Shown here piece by piece: positions 46,718-55,090 of a stretch of DNA of 64,000 nt. Under the pieces are notes generated by a model. That model was not told where the DNA came from, ran no database searches, and saw only the letters and a list, made by a program, of their open reading frames with translations. Each line of letters starts with the position of its first letter. Positions within the stretch are counted from its first letter, which is position 1. Made by a program: the position numbers and the translations under genes. The stretch comes from Pistricoccus aurantiacus (GTDB taxonomy: Bacteria; Pseudomonadota; Gammaproteobacteria; Pseudomonadales; Halomonadaceae), in the NCBI RefSeq assembly GCF_007954585.1, contig NZ_CP042382.1, positions 2,852,001-2,916,000 on the forward strand. Direction: 5' to 3'.

Positions 46718-47797
46718 ATGATGTCTGTCTTGCGCTATTTGTTGCTGACGTCGTTGCCTCTATTTTTCCTGGAGCCGGTTTTTTCATCGGAACCGGTAGC
46801 CTCAAGCGCCGCCCCTGGGGAGGCTTCTCAATCTCGAGCGTCTCAGACGGCGGCACTGGAAGCCTCGCAAAGAGAGATCGCACCGCCGGAACCGATCGTC
46901 CCGCCACCCAAGCGCGAACTGCGACTGGTACTCGATTGGTATCCTGGCCCGCAGCACGCCCCGGTGTACCTGGCCAAGGCCCTGGGCTACCTGGAAACCG
47001 ACGATATCGAACTGGAAATTGTCACGCCGGCGGATCCCAGCGTGCCCAGCAAGCTGGTGGCGGCTTCACGGGCGGACCTGGCGTTGACGCGCCAGCCCAG
47101 GCTGCACCTGGATATCGCCGAACAAAAGCCGTTGATTCGTGTCGCCACCTTGATCGACAGCCCGCTCGCCCTGCTTACCGTGCGAGAAGACAGCAAGATC
47201 ACCGATATCGCGCAGCTGGCCGGCAAGGACATCGGCTACGCGGTGGAAGACAACCTGTCTCCAAGCCTTTCCACTCTCTTGGAAGACGCCGAACTGGTTC
47301 TGGACGATGTGTCATTGAAAGATGTGGATTTCGACGTGGTGCAGGCGCTGGTTCAGCAGCGAGTCGACGCAGTGATAGGCGGGCAGCGCCCCATGCTCGC
47401 CGAACAACTAAGCCGTGAAGGCGTGCTCAGTCGCGGTTTTCTAATCGAGGAACATGGCGTTCCTGCTTATGATGGCCTGATCCTGATTGCCAATCGTAAC
47501 CACCTGCAGCGCCAGCGCGAAACCATCCAGCATCTGGTCACGGCGATCGAACGGGCCAGCCTATGGCTGGTCAATCATCCGGAGAAGGCATGGCAGCGTC
47601 TGGTCGAAGTCGAACCAAGTCTCGATACTCCGGCAAACCGACGCGCCTGGCCGGCTTTGATTCGACGATTCTCCCTGAGTCCTGCAGGCCTGGACAGTCA
47701 TCGCTATGCGCGTTTCGAGAAATTTCTCAAAGACCGAGGCGAGATCGAGACGCTCCACCCGGTATCTCGCCTAGCGGTGGATATCTATGCGCCTTGA
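46718..47797 (+). CDS. Orphan NMT1/THI5-like ABC substrate-binding protein
   Basis: A 359-residue secreted protein. A signal peptide (about 1-23) and an Ala/Ser/Pro-rich linker (to about residue 65) precede an NMT1-type binding domain: LRLVLDWYPGPQHAPVYLAKALGYL, then PSKLVAASRADLALT and DAVIGGQRPMLAEQL. Related proteins bind thiamine-pyrimidine precursors, riboflavin or nitrate/taurine-like ligands. No permease or ATPase gene is adjacent, so the transporter is incomplete or encoded elsewhere. Its end overlaps the convergent hydrolase gene by 13 bases. Confidence 0.82.
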   Translation: MMSVLRYLLLTSLPLFFLEPVFSSEPVASSAAPGEASQSRASQTAALEASQREIAPPEPIVPPPKRELRLVLDWYPGPQHAPVYLAKALGYLETDDIELEIVTPADPSVPSKLVAASRADLALTRQPRLHLDIAEQKPLIRVATLIDSPLALLTVREDSKITDIAQLAGKDIGYAVEDNLSPSLSTLLEDAELVLDDVSLKDVDFDVVQALVQQRVDAVIGGQRPMLAEQLSREGVLSRGFLIEEHGVPAYDGLILIANRNHLQRQRETIQHLVTAIERASLWLVNHPEKAWQRLVEVEPSLDTPANRRAWPALIRRFSLSPAGLDSHRYARFEKFLKDRGEIETLHPVSRLAVDIYAP

Positions 47798-48576
47798 CGC
47801 TCGACCTCATCGAGAAAAGCGTCGACGGCGCCCAGAAATGCCTTGGGCTGTTCAACATGCAACCAATGGCTTGCCTCCAACGTTACCACCTGGGCCTGGG
47901 GCAGTATCTGGCGCAGCTTGGGCAGCATGTCATCGGTCACATAGTTGGAGCGACTGCCGCGAAGTATCAGGCTTGGCTTGTCAAAGCTGCCCTCGCCGGC
48001 GGGTTCGCCGCGAATTTCCTCATAGTCCGCCTCGATTTCATCGAGTCCTACCCGCCAGACGAGAGCTCCATCAGGTTCGCTACGCATGAGATTGGTCGCC
48101 AGAAAGAGCCGCGCGTCCTTATCGTCGATAGTTTCCGCCATCAATTCATCCACCTGCTGGCGACTGTCGGGACGCGCCCGCTCGACACGGCGAAGTGCCT
48201 CGAAGATATTGTTGTGGTAGTGGCCATAGGTCACCGGCGCGATATCCGCGACGATCAGCGAGGCCAGACGCTCCGGCGCCAGCCTGGCGATGCTCATGGC
48301 AACCTTCCCGCCCATGGAATGACCCAAGAGATGGCAGCGCTCGATATTCGCCTTATCCAGCACCGCCAGCACGTCTTCCGCCATGGCCGCATAGCTCATG
48401 CCCGCGGCGTGGGGCGAACGGCCATGGTTGCGTAGATCGATCGCCACCGTGCGGTAACGACGCTGCCACTGCTTGAGCAGCGAGCGCCAGTTGTCCGCGC
48501 TACCCAGCAGGCCATGAATGACGACCAGCGGCGTGCCGTCGCCGCCGCTATCGATACTGTGCAGTTCAAGTCCCAT
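47785..48576 (-). CDS. Alpha/beta hydrolase, YbfF-type esterase
   Basis: A 263-residue alpha/beta hydrolase. The nucleophile elbow is LLGHSMGGKVAM, the oxyanion motif VIHGLLGSADNW, and the catalytic His is in EASHWLHVEQP. It closely follows the YbfF pattern (LRNHGRSPHAAGMSYAAMAEDV). Such enzymes cleave short acyl esters or acyl-CoA. The start ATG 48576 (MGLELHS) is preceded by AAGGA six bases away. Confidence 0.9.
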   Translation of the reverse strand: MGLELHSIDSGGDGTPLVVIHGLLGSADNWRSLLKQWQRRYRTVAIDLRNHGRSPHAAGMSYAAMAEDVLAVLDKANIERCHLLGHSMGGKVAMSIARLAPERLASLIVADIAPVTYGHYHNNIFEALRRVERARPDSRQQVDELMAETIDDKDARLFLATNLMRSEPDGALVWRVGLDEIEADYEEIRGEPAGEGSFDKPSLILRGSRSNYVTDDMLPKLRQILPQAQVVTLEASHWLHVEQPKAFLGAVDAFLDEVERQGA

Positions 48577-48627
48577 AAAGAGTCCTTTGCTATCCATTCC
48601 GTGCCGTGAATGACTTCATGGCGGCGC

Positions 48628-49317
48628 TTACCCCGAACGACTGGTGCCAACCAGCGCCGGATCACGATCCTGTTGGCCGGTCAGCGTTACCAGGCGACGG
48701 CTCAACCAGGCCAGCAGCAGACCATAGAGTGGCAGGAAAAACATCAGGCTGATACCCAGCTTGACGGCGTAATCGAACCAGGCGATTGCTACCCAGTGCT
48801 TGGCCATGAAGGCATCCGGGCTGGCATAGAAGGCAATCGAGAAAAACGCGAAAGTATCCGCCAGATTGCCCAGTACCGTGGATGCCGCCGGTGCCACCCA
48901 CCAGGCCCGCAGCCGCCGCAGGCGATCAAAAACGTGGATGTCGAGCAGTTGGCCCAGGACATAGGCCATGAAACTGGCAAGCGCGATGCGCGCCACGAAC
49001 AGGTTCCAGCTACCCAATGCTTCCAGGCCGGCGAAACTACCCTGAGGAAACACCACGGAGATTGCATAGGACACCACCAGCGCCGGCAGCATGACTCGCC
49101 CGATGATTGCCCGAGCGGGCTCCTTGCCGAACAGCCGCACGGTCAGATCCGTGGCCAGGAAGATAAAAGGAAAGCTGAAGGCTCCCCAGGTGGTGTGCAG
49201 CCCGAACACCTCAAAAGGTAGCTGTACGAGAAAATTGCTGGCGGCGATTACCGTGATATGAAAAGCAACCAGCAGCGCCAGGCAGCGGCGCATCTGGGTG
49301 AAAGAAAGCTGAAACAT
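48628..49317 (-). CDS. yhhQ: Queuosine-precursor transporter YhhQ
   Basis: A 229-residue membrane protein of the YhhQ (DUF165) family that imports 7-cyano-7-deazaguanine or preQ1, precursors of queuosine. About six membrane segments are visible; family motifs are AASNFLVQLPFEVFGLHTTWGAFSFPFIFLATDLTVRLFGK and STVLGNLADTFAFFSIAFY. AAGG lies six bases before the ATG and is part of the proposed preQ1-I riboswitch, which supports the substrate assignment. Confidence 0.93.
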   Translation of the reverse strand: MFQLSFTQMRRCLALLVAFHITVIAASNFLVQLPFEVFGLHTTWGAFSFPFIFLATDLTVRLFGKEPARAIIGRVMLPALVVSYAISVVFPQGSFAGLEALGSWNLFVARIALASFMAYVLGQLLDIHVFDRLRRLRAWWVAPAASTVLGNLADTFAFFSIAFYASPDAFMAKHWVAIAWFDYAVKLGISLMFFLPLYGLLLAWLSRRLVTLTGQQDRDPALVGTSRSG

Positions 49318-49323
49318 TCAAGA

Positions 49324-49352
49324 CCTTTTTTCTCGAGGGGTGAGGGAACCCT
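49324..49352 (-). promoter_or_regulatory. Probable preQ1-I riboswitch (translational) of yhhQ
   Basis: Read on the minus strand: stem AGGG (49352-49349), loop TTCCCTCAC (49348-49340), stem CCCT (49339-49336), then the tail CGAGAAAAAAGG (49335-49324). The loop CCT can pair with the tail AGG to give the preQ1-I H-type pseudoknot, the six-A tail is typical, and the cytosine following the loop CCT sits where preQ1 is read. The paired AAGG is also the ribosome site of yhhQ. Stem one is short (four pairs), which lowers confidence. Confidence 0.65.
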
Positions 49353-49354
49353 AT

Positions 49355-49381
49355 GAAAAGACGCCACGGCATGACCGTGGC
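49355..49381 (-). terminator. Terminator after the acyl-CoA synthetase gene
   Basis: GCCACGG-TCATG-CCGTGGC, a 7-bp GC-rich stem (49363-49381), followed on the minus strand by GTCTTTTC. It lies about 50 bases after the prpE-like stop and just before the riboswitch of yhhQ. It could also act as an attenuator for yhhQ. Confidence 0.65.
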
Positions 49382-49429
49382 GACGAAGACCGCATTATAG
49401 CGGCTGGAGGCGTGTCGAGAAAAGCCGTT

Positions 49430-51364
49430 CTACCGCTGCCGGGCCTGCTCCGCCTGACCCAGCGCCCGCTCACGCATACTGTCGTGCACGTCCTGCAAAC
49501 TCCCCGGATCGTCGATGGTGGAAGGAACCGCGTACTCCTCTCCGTCCGCGATGGTACGCAGCAGCTTGCGCAGAATCTTGCCGGAACGGGTCTTGGGCAG
49601 ACGCGAGACCACCAGCACTTCCTGAAGCCCGGCAATACCGCCGATCTTCTCGCGCACCTGCTGTTTAAGCTCGTTCTCAAGCGCCAACGTATCCCCGTCG
49701 AAACCGTCCTTGGGAATGACCAGACCCACCGGCACCTGACCCTTCAAGGCGTCGCGAATGCCGATGACCGCACATTCCGCCACCGCCGGATGAGCGCCCA
49801 GCACTTCTTCCATTTCCCCGGTGGACAGACGATGCCCCGCCACGTTGATGACATCGTCGGTACGCCCCATCACGAACAAATAGCCTTCCTTGTCGAAGTA
49901 GCCTCCGTCCCCGGTCAAGTAGAACCCCGGAAACGTCGCCATGTACGCCTTGTGAAAGCGCTCCGGATTCTGCCAGATGGTAGTCAGGCAGCCCGGGGGC
50001 ATCGGTTGGCGAATAACTACGCTGCCTTGGATGTTGGGGCCTGCCTCCTCACCGTCCGGGTCGAGTATGCGAACGTCATAGCCTGGCACCGGAAACGTCG
50101 CGGAACCGGCCTTGGTGGGTACGGGATCGATACCCATCATGTTGGCGGCGATGGGCCAGCCGGTTTCCGTCTGCCACCAGTGATCGATCACTGGCCGCTC
50201 GAGCAGCTTGTTCAACCAGTGGTAGGTCGGCGGATCCAGCCGTTCCCCGGCCAGGAAGAGATTCTTCAAGCAGCTGATGTCGTACTGCGCCAAGTGAGTG
50301 CCTTCCGGGTCCTCCTTCTTGATGGCGCGAAAGGCGGTGGGCGCGGTAAAGAAGGCCTTGACGCGATATTCCTCGATCAGCCGCCAGAAGGCGCCGGCGT
50401 CCGGGGTACGCACCGGCTTGCCTTCATAAACCACCGTGGTGCAGCCGCGCAACAATGGCGCATAGACGATATAGGAATGACCGACCACCCAGCCCACATC
50501 GGAAGCGGAAAAGAACACTTCCCCCGGCGCCATGTCGTAAACCGCTTCCATGGAATAGGCAAGCGCCACCGCATAGCCGCCATGATCGCGAACGACCCCC
50601 TTGGGCTTGCCGGTGGTGCCGGAGGTGTAAAGTACATACAGCGGGTCCGTGGCCTTGACCGAAACGCAGGCCGCCGGCTCGGCGTCCGCCGCCAGCGAAT
50701 GCCACTCGTGATCACCGTCACTCAACTCCGCCAGGCAGGCATCGCGCTGCAAGATGACACAGGCATCCGGCTGATGCGTGCTTTGCGTCAGAGCGGCATC
50801 GACAATCGGCTTGTAGGGAATGATTTTATCGACTTCGATGCCACAGGAGGCGGCAATCACCACCTTGGGGGAAGCATCATCGATACGAACCGCCAGCTCG
50901 TGGGCGGCGAATCCACCGAATACCACGGAATGCACCGCACCGAGGCGCGCGCAGGCATACATGGCGATCAGCGCCTCCGGCACCATCGGCATGTAAATCA
51001 CTACCCGATCGCCCTTCTCGACCCCCAGGTTCCGCAAGGCACCGGCAAACACGGCGGTGGCATCGCGCATCTCGCGGTAGCTCATGCGTCGTTTCTGTCC
51101 GCTTACCGGAGAATCCCACAGCAAGGCTGTCTGCTCGCCACGTCCCTCATCCACATGGTGATCCAGGGCGGCATGACAGATATTCATCTCACCATCGACA
51201 AACCATCGGGCATGCTGCTGTTCATCCCAAGCCAGGATGGTATCCGGAAAGGTAAACCAAGGGATGCGCGCGGCCTGTTCCTTCCAGAAGGTTTCCGGAT
51301 GATCGATCGACTGGCGATAACTTTCTTGATAACGCTTTCGAGAACTCTGCTGATGCGCCTGCAT
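49430..51364 (-). CDS. prpE: Propionyl/acetyl-CoA synthetase (PrpE-like)
   Basis: A 644-residue AMP-forming acyl-CoA synthetase. The adenylate motif YTSGTTGKPKGVVRDHGGYAVAL, with its RDHGG extension, favours propionyl-CoA synthetase over Acs. Other core motifs are VGWVVGHSYIVYAPLL, WWQTETGWPIAANM and the hinge GRTDDVINVAGHRLSTGEMEE. The C-terminal PKTRSGKILRK holds the lysine that Pat-type enzymes acetylate, linking it to the Pat/deacetylase pair at 24-28 kb. AGGGG precedes the ATG. It activates propionate or acetate for central metabolism. Confidence 0.92.
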   Translation of the reverse strand: MQAHQQSSRKRYQESYRQSIDHPETFWKEQAARIPWFTFPDTILAWDEQQHARWFVDGEMNICHAALDHHVDEGRGEQTALLWDSPVSGQKRRMSYREMRDATAVFAGALRNLGVEKGDRVVIYMPMVPEALIAMYACARLGAVHSVVFGGFAAHELAVRIDDASPKVVIAASCGIEVDKIIPYKPIVDAALTQSTHQPDACVILQRDACLAELSDGDHEWHSLAADAEPAACVSVKATDPLYVLYTSGTTGKPKGVVRDHGGYAVALAYSMEAVYDMAPGEVFFSASDVGWVVGHSYIVYAPLLRGCTTVVYEGKPVRTPDAGAFWRLIEEYRVKAFFTAPTAFRAIKKEDPEGTHLAQYDISCLKNLFLAGERLDPPTYHWLNKLLERPVIDHWWQTETGWPIAANMMGIDPVPTKAGSATFPVPGYDVRILDPDGEEAGPNIQGSVVIRQPMPPGCLTTIWQNPERFHKAYMATFPGFYLTGDGGYFDKEGYLFVMGRTDDVINVAGHRLSTGEMEEVLGAHPAVAECAVIGIRDALKGQVPVGLVIPKDGFDGDTLALENELKQQVREKIGGIAGLQEVLVVSRLPKTRSGKILRKLLRTIADGEEYAVPSTIDDPGSLQDVHDSMRERALGQAEQARQR

Positions 51365-51726
51365 GACACTACCCCTGGCTGAATAGAACCGGAATCATTG
51401 TTGACACAATAGAGTAAATTACGGGTTTTTCCTTCATACCATCGGCTAATTCGACGGTATCCCTTTCAATATTGTCGACAACCAAGGCGAAACAAGGACT
51501 CACCTTTAACGTATTGCAATCCATCAACTATCATTGAATCAACGTTTAACAGCAATGAATCTTGAAGGGGCAGGATGGTCCAAATTTAGCTAAATAAAGT
51601 TAAGGTAATAATGAAATCAGTCTTCAACCAGTCAAGAATTTAAGCCGAGAGTCGTGAATTTGCGTCAAACGCCAAGGTGAGGCGGACAGCGATTCAGTCG
51701 CGAGCGTTCAATAGGGAGTCTTTTTC
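51365..51726. promoter_or_regulatory. 362-base AT-rich control region between prpE-like and arsR-like genes
   Basis: No gene is seen. It contains ATTGT-TGAC-ACAAT (51397-51410), the palindrome TTGTCGACAA (51472-51481), and an imperfect inverted repeat ATACCATCG/CGACGGTAT (51436-51444 and 51452-51460). The two TTGT-GACA palindromes are similar and could be paired operator sites for regulation of the synthetase gene. Confidence 0.55.
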
Positions 51727-52041
51727 ATGAGCATGCGCCAATCTGCCATCCAGCTTCTCCAAGCTGACGAACCGGGGCTGGGTCAAGCGACCGCGCTGCT
51801 CAAGGCCATGGCAAACGAAAATCGGCTGCGCATTCTATGCCTGCTGGATGAAGGAGAAATGTCGGTCACCGAGCTCAACAAGCGGCTCAACCTGAGCCAG
51901 TCCGCCCTGTCTCAGCATCTGGCGATTCTGCGCCGAGAAGGCATTGTCGCGACCCGGCGCGTCTCGCAAACCATCTATTATTCCCTGCAGGGGCAGCAGG
52001 CCCGCCAGATCATCAATGCGCTCGGGAAGCTCTTTACCTAG
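51727..52041 (+). CDS. ArsR/SmtB-family transcription regulator
   Basis: A 104-residue winged-helix repressor. The helix-turn-helix is TELNKRLNLSQSALSQHLAILRREGIV (about residues 49-75), after LKAMANENRLRILCLL. The classical metal site (ELCVCDL) is absent, since GEMSVTELN stands there; the only cysteine is in LCLLDEG. It is therefore not an ordinary arsenic or zinc sensor. GGGAG lies eight bases upstream. Its targets may include the divergent acyl-CoA synthetase promoter. Confidence 0.9.
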   Translation: MSMRQSAIQLLQADEPGLGQATALLKAMANENRLRILCLLDEGEMSVTELNKRLNLSQSALSQHLAILRREGIVATRRVSQTIYYSLQGQQARQIINALGKLFT

Positions 52042-52049
52042 CCCCCCAC

Positions 52050-53081
52050 TCATCGTTTCAACCAACGACTCGCGTCCATCACTTCCAGCAGCCTCCCCGC
52101 GGCACTCTCGATTCCCCGAGAAACCGCCAATCCCAGCCGCTGCGGCAATTTCTTCTGGGCTTCCAGCTGTACCATCAACACGCGCGCATCATTCAGCCTG
52201 CCATGCAGGTAGGCAGCGCTGGTCGCGACTTCATCCGCAAGCTTGCGCTCCAGTGATTCACAGCCATACCAGATTTCTCCGGTGGCGACTTCGTCGATAG
52301 ACAATTGCGGGCGACGAGCGGCAACGAAGCTCTTGAATAATTCATGGGTTCGCTCGAGATCCTCGACGAACTTCTCGCGCCCTTCCTCGGTATTTTCTCC
52401 CAGCACGGTCAGGGTGCGCTTGTAACGCCCGGCGGTAAAAATTTCCATGTCGATATCGTTTCGCTTAAGCAGGCGATGCACGTTGGGCAACTGTGCCACC
52501 ACGCCAATGGAGCCCAGCACCGCAAAAGGCGCCACCTGCAATCGATCCGCGCAGCAGGCCATCATGTAACCGCCGCTGGCCGCCACCTTGTCCACGCAGA
52601 TGCGCGTGGCAATACCCGCTTCCCGCAGACGATCGAGCTGGGCCGCCGCCAGGCCATAGGCATGCACCAGGCCGCCGGCGGACTCGAGACGAATCACCAC
52701 CTCGTCGTCTTTTTCCACCACATCGAGAATCGCCGATATTTCCTGGGCGAGACGCGACGTACCACTGGCCTTGATATCGCCGTGGAAATCCAGCACCCAG
52801 ACGGTAGCGTGTTGTTCCGGCATCCTTTCTTTTTGCCGCGCCTTGTCCGACTTGCGAAACCCCTTGAGCAGTGCCTTGCGCTGTCCTTTTTCGCTCGCCG
52901 CCACCCGCAGGCGCCTGACCCGCTTTTGCTGACGGGTATTGAGCTCCTCGATCTTCAAGCGTACCGACTCACCGCTGTCGCCACGCCCTTTCATCAGGAG
53001 CAGAATCAAGGCCCCCAGCGCCAATACCAGGGTCAGCGTCTGGGCCAGGAACATGGCATACTCCGTCATCCATTCGCTCAA
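52050..53081 (-). CDS. sohB: Inner-membrane serine protease SohB
   Basis: A 343-residue peptidase S49 protein. One N-terminal membrane helix (about 9-30), a basic linker, then the protease domain. The catalytic Ser is in DKVAASGGYMMACCA and the Lys in FTAGRYKRTLTVLGENTEEG. The start is TTG 53081, with GGAG six bases upstream; an ATG four codons later lacks a site. It degrades membrane or periplasmic substrates; in E. coli it suppresses degP loss. Confidence 0.93.
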   Translation of the reverse strand: MSEWMTEYAMFLAQTLTLVLALGALILLLMKGRGDSGESVRLKIEELNTRQQKRVRRLRVAASEKGQRKALLKGFRKSDKARQKERMPEQHATVWVLDFHGDIKASGTSRLAQEISAILDVVEKDDEVVIRLESAGGLVHAYGLAAAQLDRLREAGIATRICVDKVAASGGYMMACCADRLQVAPFAVLGSIGVVAQLPNVHRLLKRNDIDMEIFTAGRYKRTLTVLGENTEEGREKFVEDLERTHELFKSFVAARRPQLSIDEVATGEIWYGCESLERKLADEVATSAAYLHGRLNDARVLMVQLEAQKKLPQRLGLAVSRGIESAAGRLLEVMDASRWLKR

Positions 53082-53140
53082 CGCCCTCTCCTTCAGTTTG
53101 TGGTATCAATTTTACTTGCGCATTCACAAGAGCCACCTTG

Positions 53141-53455
53141 ATGACCAGCCCACAGATCGAAAAGTTGCATCGACGCTTCGACCCTCAAGCCGCCCAAGGC
53201 ATGCACGAGGTCTTTCAATTCCACTTCAGCGATATACCGGATCATTTTCTGGTCATCCAGGATGGCACCCTGGAAATCGGCGAAGGGGAACACGACGAGC
53301 CCTCCGTATCGCTGTCCATGTCCCTGGATACCCTGCGCGATATCATGAACGGTGAAATCAGCGGCATGAACGCCTTCATGAGCGGCAGGCTGAAAGCCAC
53401 CGGCAATCTGATGCTGGCGCCCAAGCTTGGCCAGCTGTTTCCTTCGAAGCGGTAG
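53141..53455 (+). CDS. SCP2 sterol-binding domain protein
   Basis: A 104-residue stand-alone SCP2-like domain protein: VFQFHFSDIPDHFLVIQDG, then PSVSLSMSLDTLRDIMNGEISGMNAFMSGRLKATGNLMLAPKLGQLF, the lipid-binding core. Bacterial members bind fatty acyl chains or ubiquinone-pathway lipids. The start is ATG 53141. It is divergent from sohB and convergent with nudC. Confidence 0.9.
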   Translation: MTSPQIEKLHRRFDPQAAQGMHEVFQFHFSDIPDHFLVIQDGTLEIGEGEHDEPSVSLSMSLDTLRDIMNGEISGMNAFMSGRLKATGNLMLAPKLGQLFPSKR

Positions 53456-53456
53456 G

Positions 53457-54248
53457 CTATTTCGCTGCCTCCCCCTTCATGGCGTTCAGATGCGCATTGA
53501 TCAATGCCCGGGAAATGGAATAGATCGGCGGCAGCTGAGGCAGCGCCTGAGTCGGTGAAAACCAGGCGGCATCGGCGATTTCATCCTCGTCGATGCGAAT
53601 GCGCCGGCTCGTCGCCTCCGCGAAGAAACCCAGCATCAGAGAATGCGGAAAAGGCCAGGCCTGACTCTTGAAATAGCGAATAGGTCCCAAGGTGATGCCC
53701 ACCTCTTCATAGATCTCTCGACGAACCGCCTCTTCCGCGGACTCTCCCGCCTCGATAAATCCCGCCAGGGTCGAATAGCGCCCCGGCGGAAAACGGCGGT
53801 TACGCCCCAGCAGCATATCCTTGCCATGGGTGACTAGAGTGATGATGCAGGGCGAAATGCGCGGATAGTTGCGATGTCCACAGTTGGGACAGTGCATGGC
53901 GAATTCCCTGACGATGCGTTCGGCGTGGCTCCCGCAGCGACCACAAAAACGATGATCTCGCCACCAGCTGCCTACCTGAAGCGCCGTGGACAACAGCGAG
54001 AACTGCGACTCCGGCAATCGGCTCAGCCATTGACGCCCCGTCGGCCAATCCTGCGCAGCGGGGGGAGGATCGGTTTCGATGATCATCGCGACCGGGTCAT
54101 CGTTCCAATAACCCAGCAGAACCACGTCTTCCGGCCAAGGCTGCCAGGGTTGCAGCAACCCGCCCTCGCTTCCCGGTGCAATACGCCCTTCATGAAGCCG
54201 AATCAGCCAACCCGCCCGGGCATGCAGAGGCAATTCACGATGAAACAT
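53457..54248 (-). CDS. nudC: NAD(+) diphosphatase / RNA-decapping NudC
   Basis: A 263-residue NudC. The zinc ribbon FCGRCGSH...CPNCGHRNYPR (about residues 100-128) precedes the Nudix box GFIEAGESAEEAVRREIYEEVG and the NADH-pyrophosphatase signature SQAWPFPHSLM (a single change from the usual SQPWPFP). It cleaves NAD(H) and removes NAD caps from RNA. GAGGAAA precedes the ATG at 54248. It starts one base beyond the dnaQ stop. Confidence 0.94.
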   Translation of the reverse strand: MFHRELPLHARAGWLIRLHEGRIAPGSEGGLLQPWQPWPEDVVLLGYWNDDPVAMIIETDPPPAAQDWPTGRQWLSRLPESQFSLLSTALQVGSWWRDHRFCGRCGSHAERIVREFAMHCPNCGHRNYPRISPCIITLVTHGKDMLLGRNRRFPPGRYSTLAGFIEAGESAEEAVRREIYEEVGITLGPIRYFKSQAWPFPHSLMLGFFAEATSRRIRIDEDEIADAAWFSPTQALPQLPPIYSISRALINAHLNAMKGEAAK

Positions 54249-54249
54249 G

Positions 54250-55026
54250 TCAACTTTCCTCTCTCTGCCCATTCAGCCAGCCTTCGCCGAGCCGTTGCTC
54301 CCACAGGCATTCGCCGCAAGCCTGACGAACTCGCGCCAGCGTCTCGTGATGGGCGCCAAGCTCTTCCACGCTGGGCTGCACCACACTCAAACGCGCTCGA
54401 TTCTCCGATAGCCGACGAATGCCTCCGGCATGGCGCTGCGCGGCAGAATCCGTATCGTTCTCGCCGGGGTCGGCGCTCAAGGTGAGCGCGGTCTGGCCGC
54501 CGGTCATTGCCAGATAAACGTCGGCGAGAATCTCCGCGTCCAGCAGCGCGCCGTGCAGCACCCGCTGTGTATTGTCCACCGCATATCGCTTGCACAGCGC
54601 ATCGAGATTGTTGCGCTGGCCCGGATGCTTGTTGCGTGCCAGGCGCAGCGTATCAAGGATCCGGCAATGCTCCGCCACCGGCCCGAGCTTTGGCCCCTTT
54701 CGTCCGGTGTTGAGCTTTCGCAACTCGTGATCGATAAATCCCACGTCAAAGGGGGCGTTGTGAATCACCAGCTCCGCCCCGCGTATGAAAGCCCAGAATT
54801 CATCGGCGATCGCCGCGAACACCGGCTCGTTGGCGACTCGCTCATTGGTGATGCCGTGTATACCAATCGCTTCCGCCTCGATTTCGCGCTCCGGGTTGAT
54901 GTACTGGTGATAGGTATTGCCGGTCAAGCGACGATTGAGCATTTCCACCGCACCGATCTCGATCAAACGGTGGCCCTCCTTGGGATCGATGCCGGTGGTT
55001 TCCGTATCCAGAATGATCTGACGCAT
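54250..55026 (-). CDS. dnaQ: DNA polymerase III epsilon subunit
   Basis: A 258-residue 3'-5' proofreading exonuclease. Exo I IILDTETTG begins at residue 4; Exo II VIHNAPFDVGFIDHEL and Exo III HGALLDAEILADVYLAMTGG are intact, and the C-terminus is available for the polymerase. The start is ATG 55026, which matches DnaQ N-termini; the frame is open to 55362 but that part is antisense-like to rnhA. A copy of the repeated 14-bp motif lies 41 bases upstream. Confidence 0.94.
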   Translation of the reverse strand: MRQIILDTETTGIDPKEGHRLIEIGAVEMLNRRLTGNTYHQYINPEREIEAEAIGIHGITNERVANEPVFAAIADEFWAFIRGAELVIHNAPFDVGFIDHELRKLNTGRKGPKLGPVAEHCRILDTLRLARNKHPGQRNNLDALCKRYAVDNTQRVLHGALLDAEILADVYLAMTGGQTALTLSADPGENDTDSAAQRHAGGIRRLSENRARLSVVQPSVEELGAHHETLARVRQACGECLWEQRLGEGWLNGQREES

Positions 55027-55066
55027 GGTGTCTCTCGAAAATGATAAGTACTTCGGGCTCAATGAT

Positions 55067-55080
55067 AAGATAACGGTATA
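55067..55080. repeat. Copy 3 of motif AAGATAACGGTATA (upstream of dnaQ)
   Basis: Exact copy of the 14-mer, 41 bases before the dnaQ ATG on the minus strand. With copy 1 it shares the longer form TTTATACCGTTATCTT. Confidence 0.6.
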
Positions 55081-55090
55081 AATAGCATAA

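Noticed and set aside
49391-49402. TATAAT on the minus strand as promoter for yhhQ
   Set aside because: It lies inside a small palindrome, lacks a good -35 and would start transcription in the terminator hairpin of the preceding gene. It remains possible but not supported enough to list.
49340-51382. 680-codon open frame on the plus strand opposite the acyl-CoA synthetase gene
   Set aside because: It is antisense to a clearly conserved enzyme and has no domain of its own.
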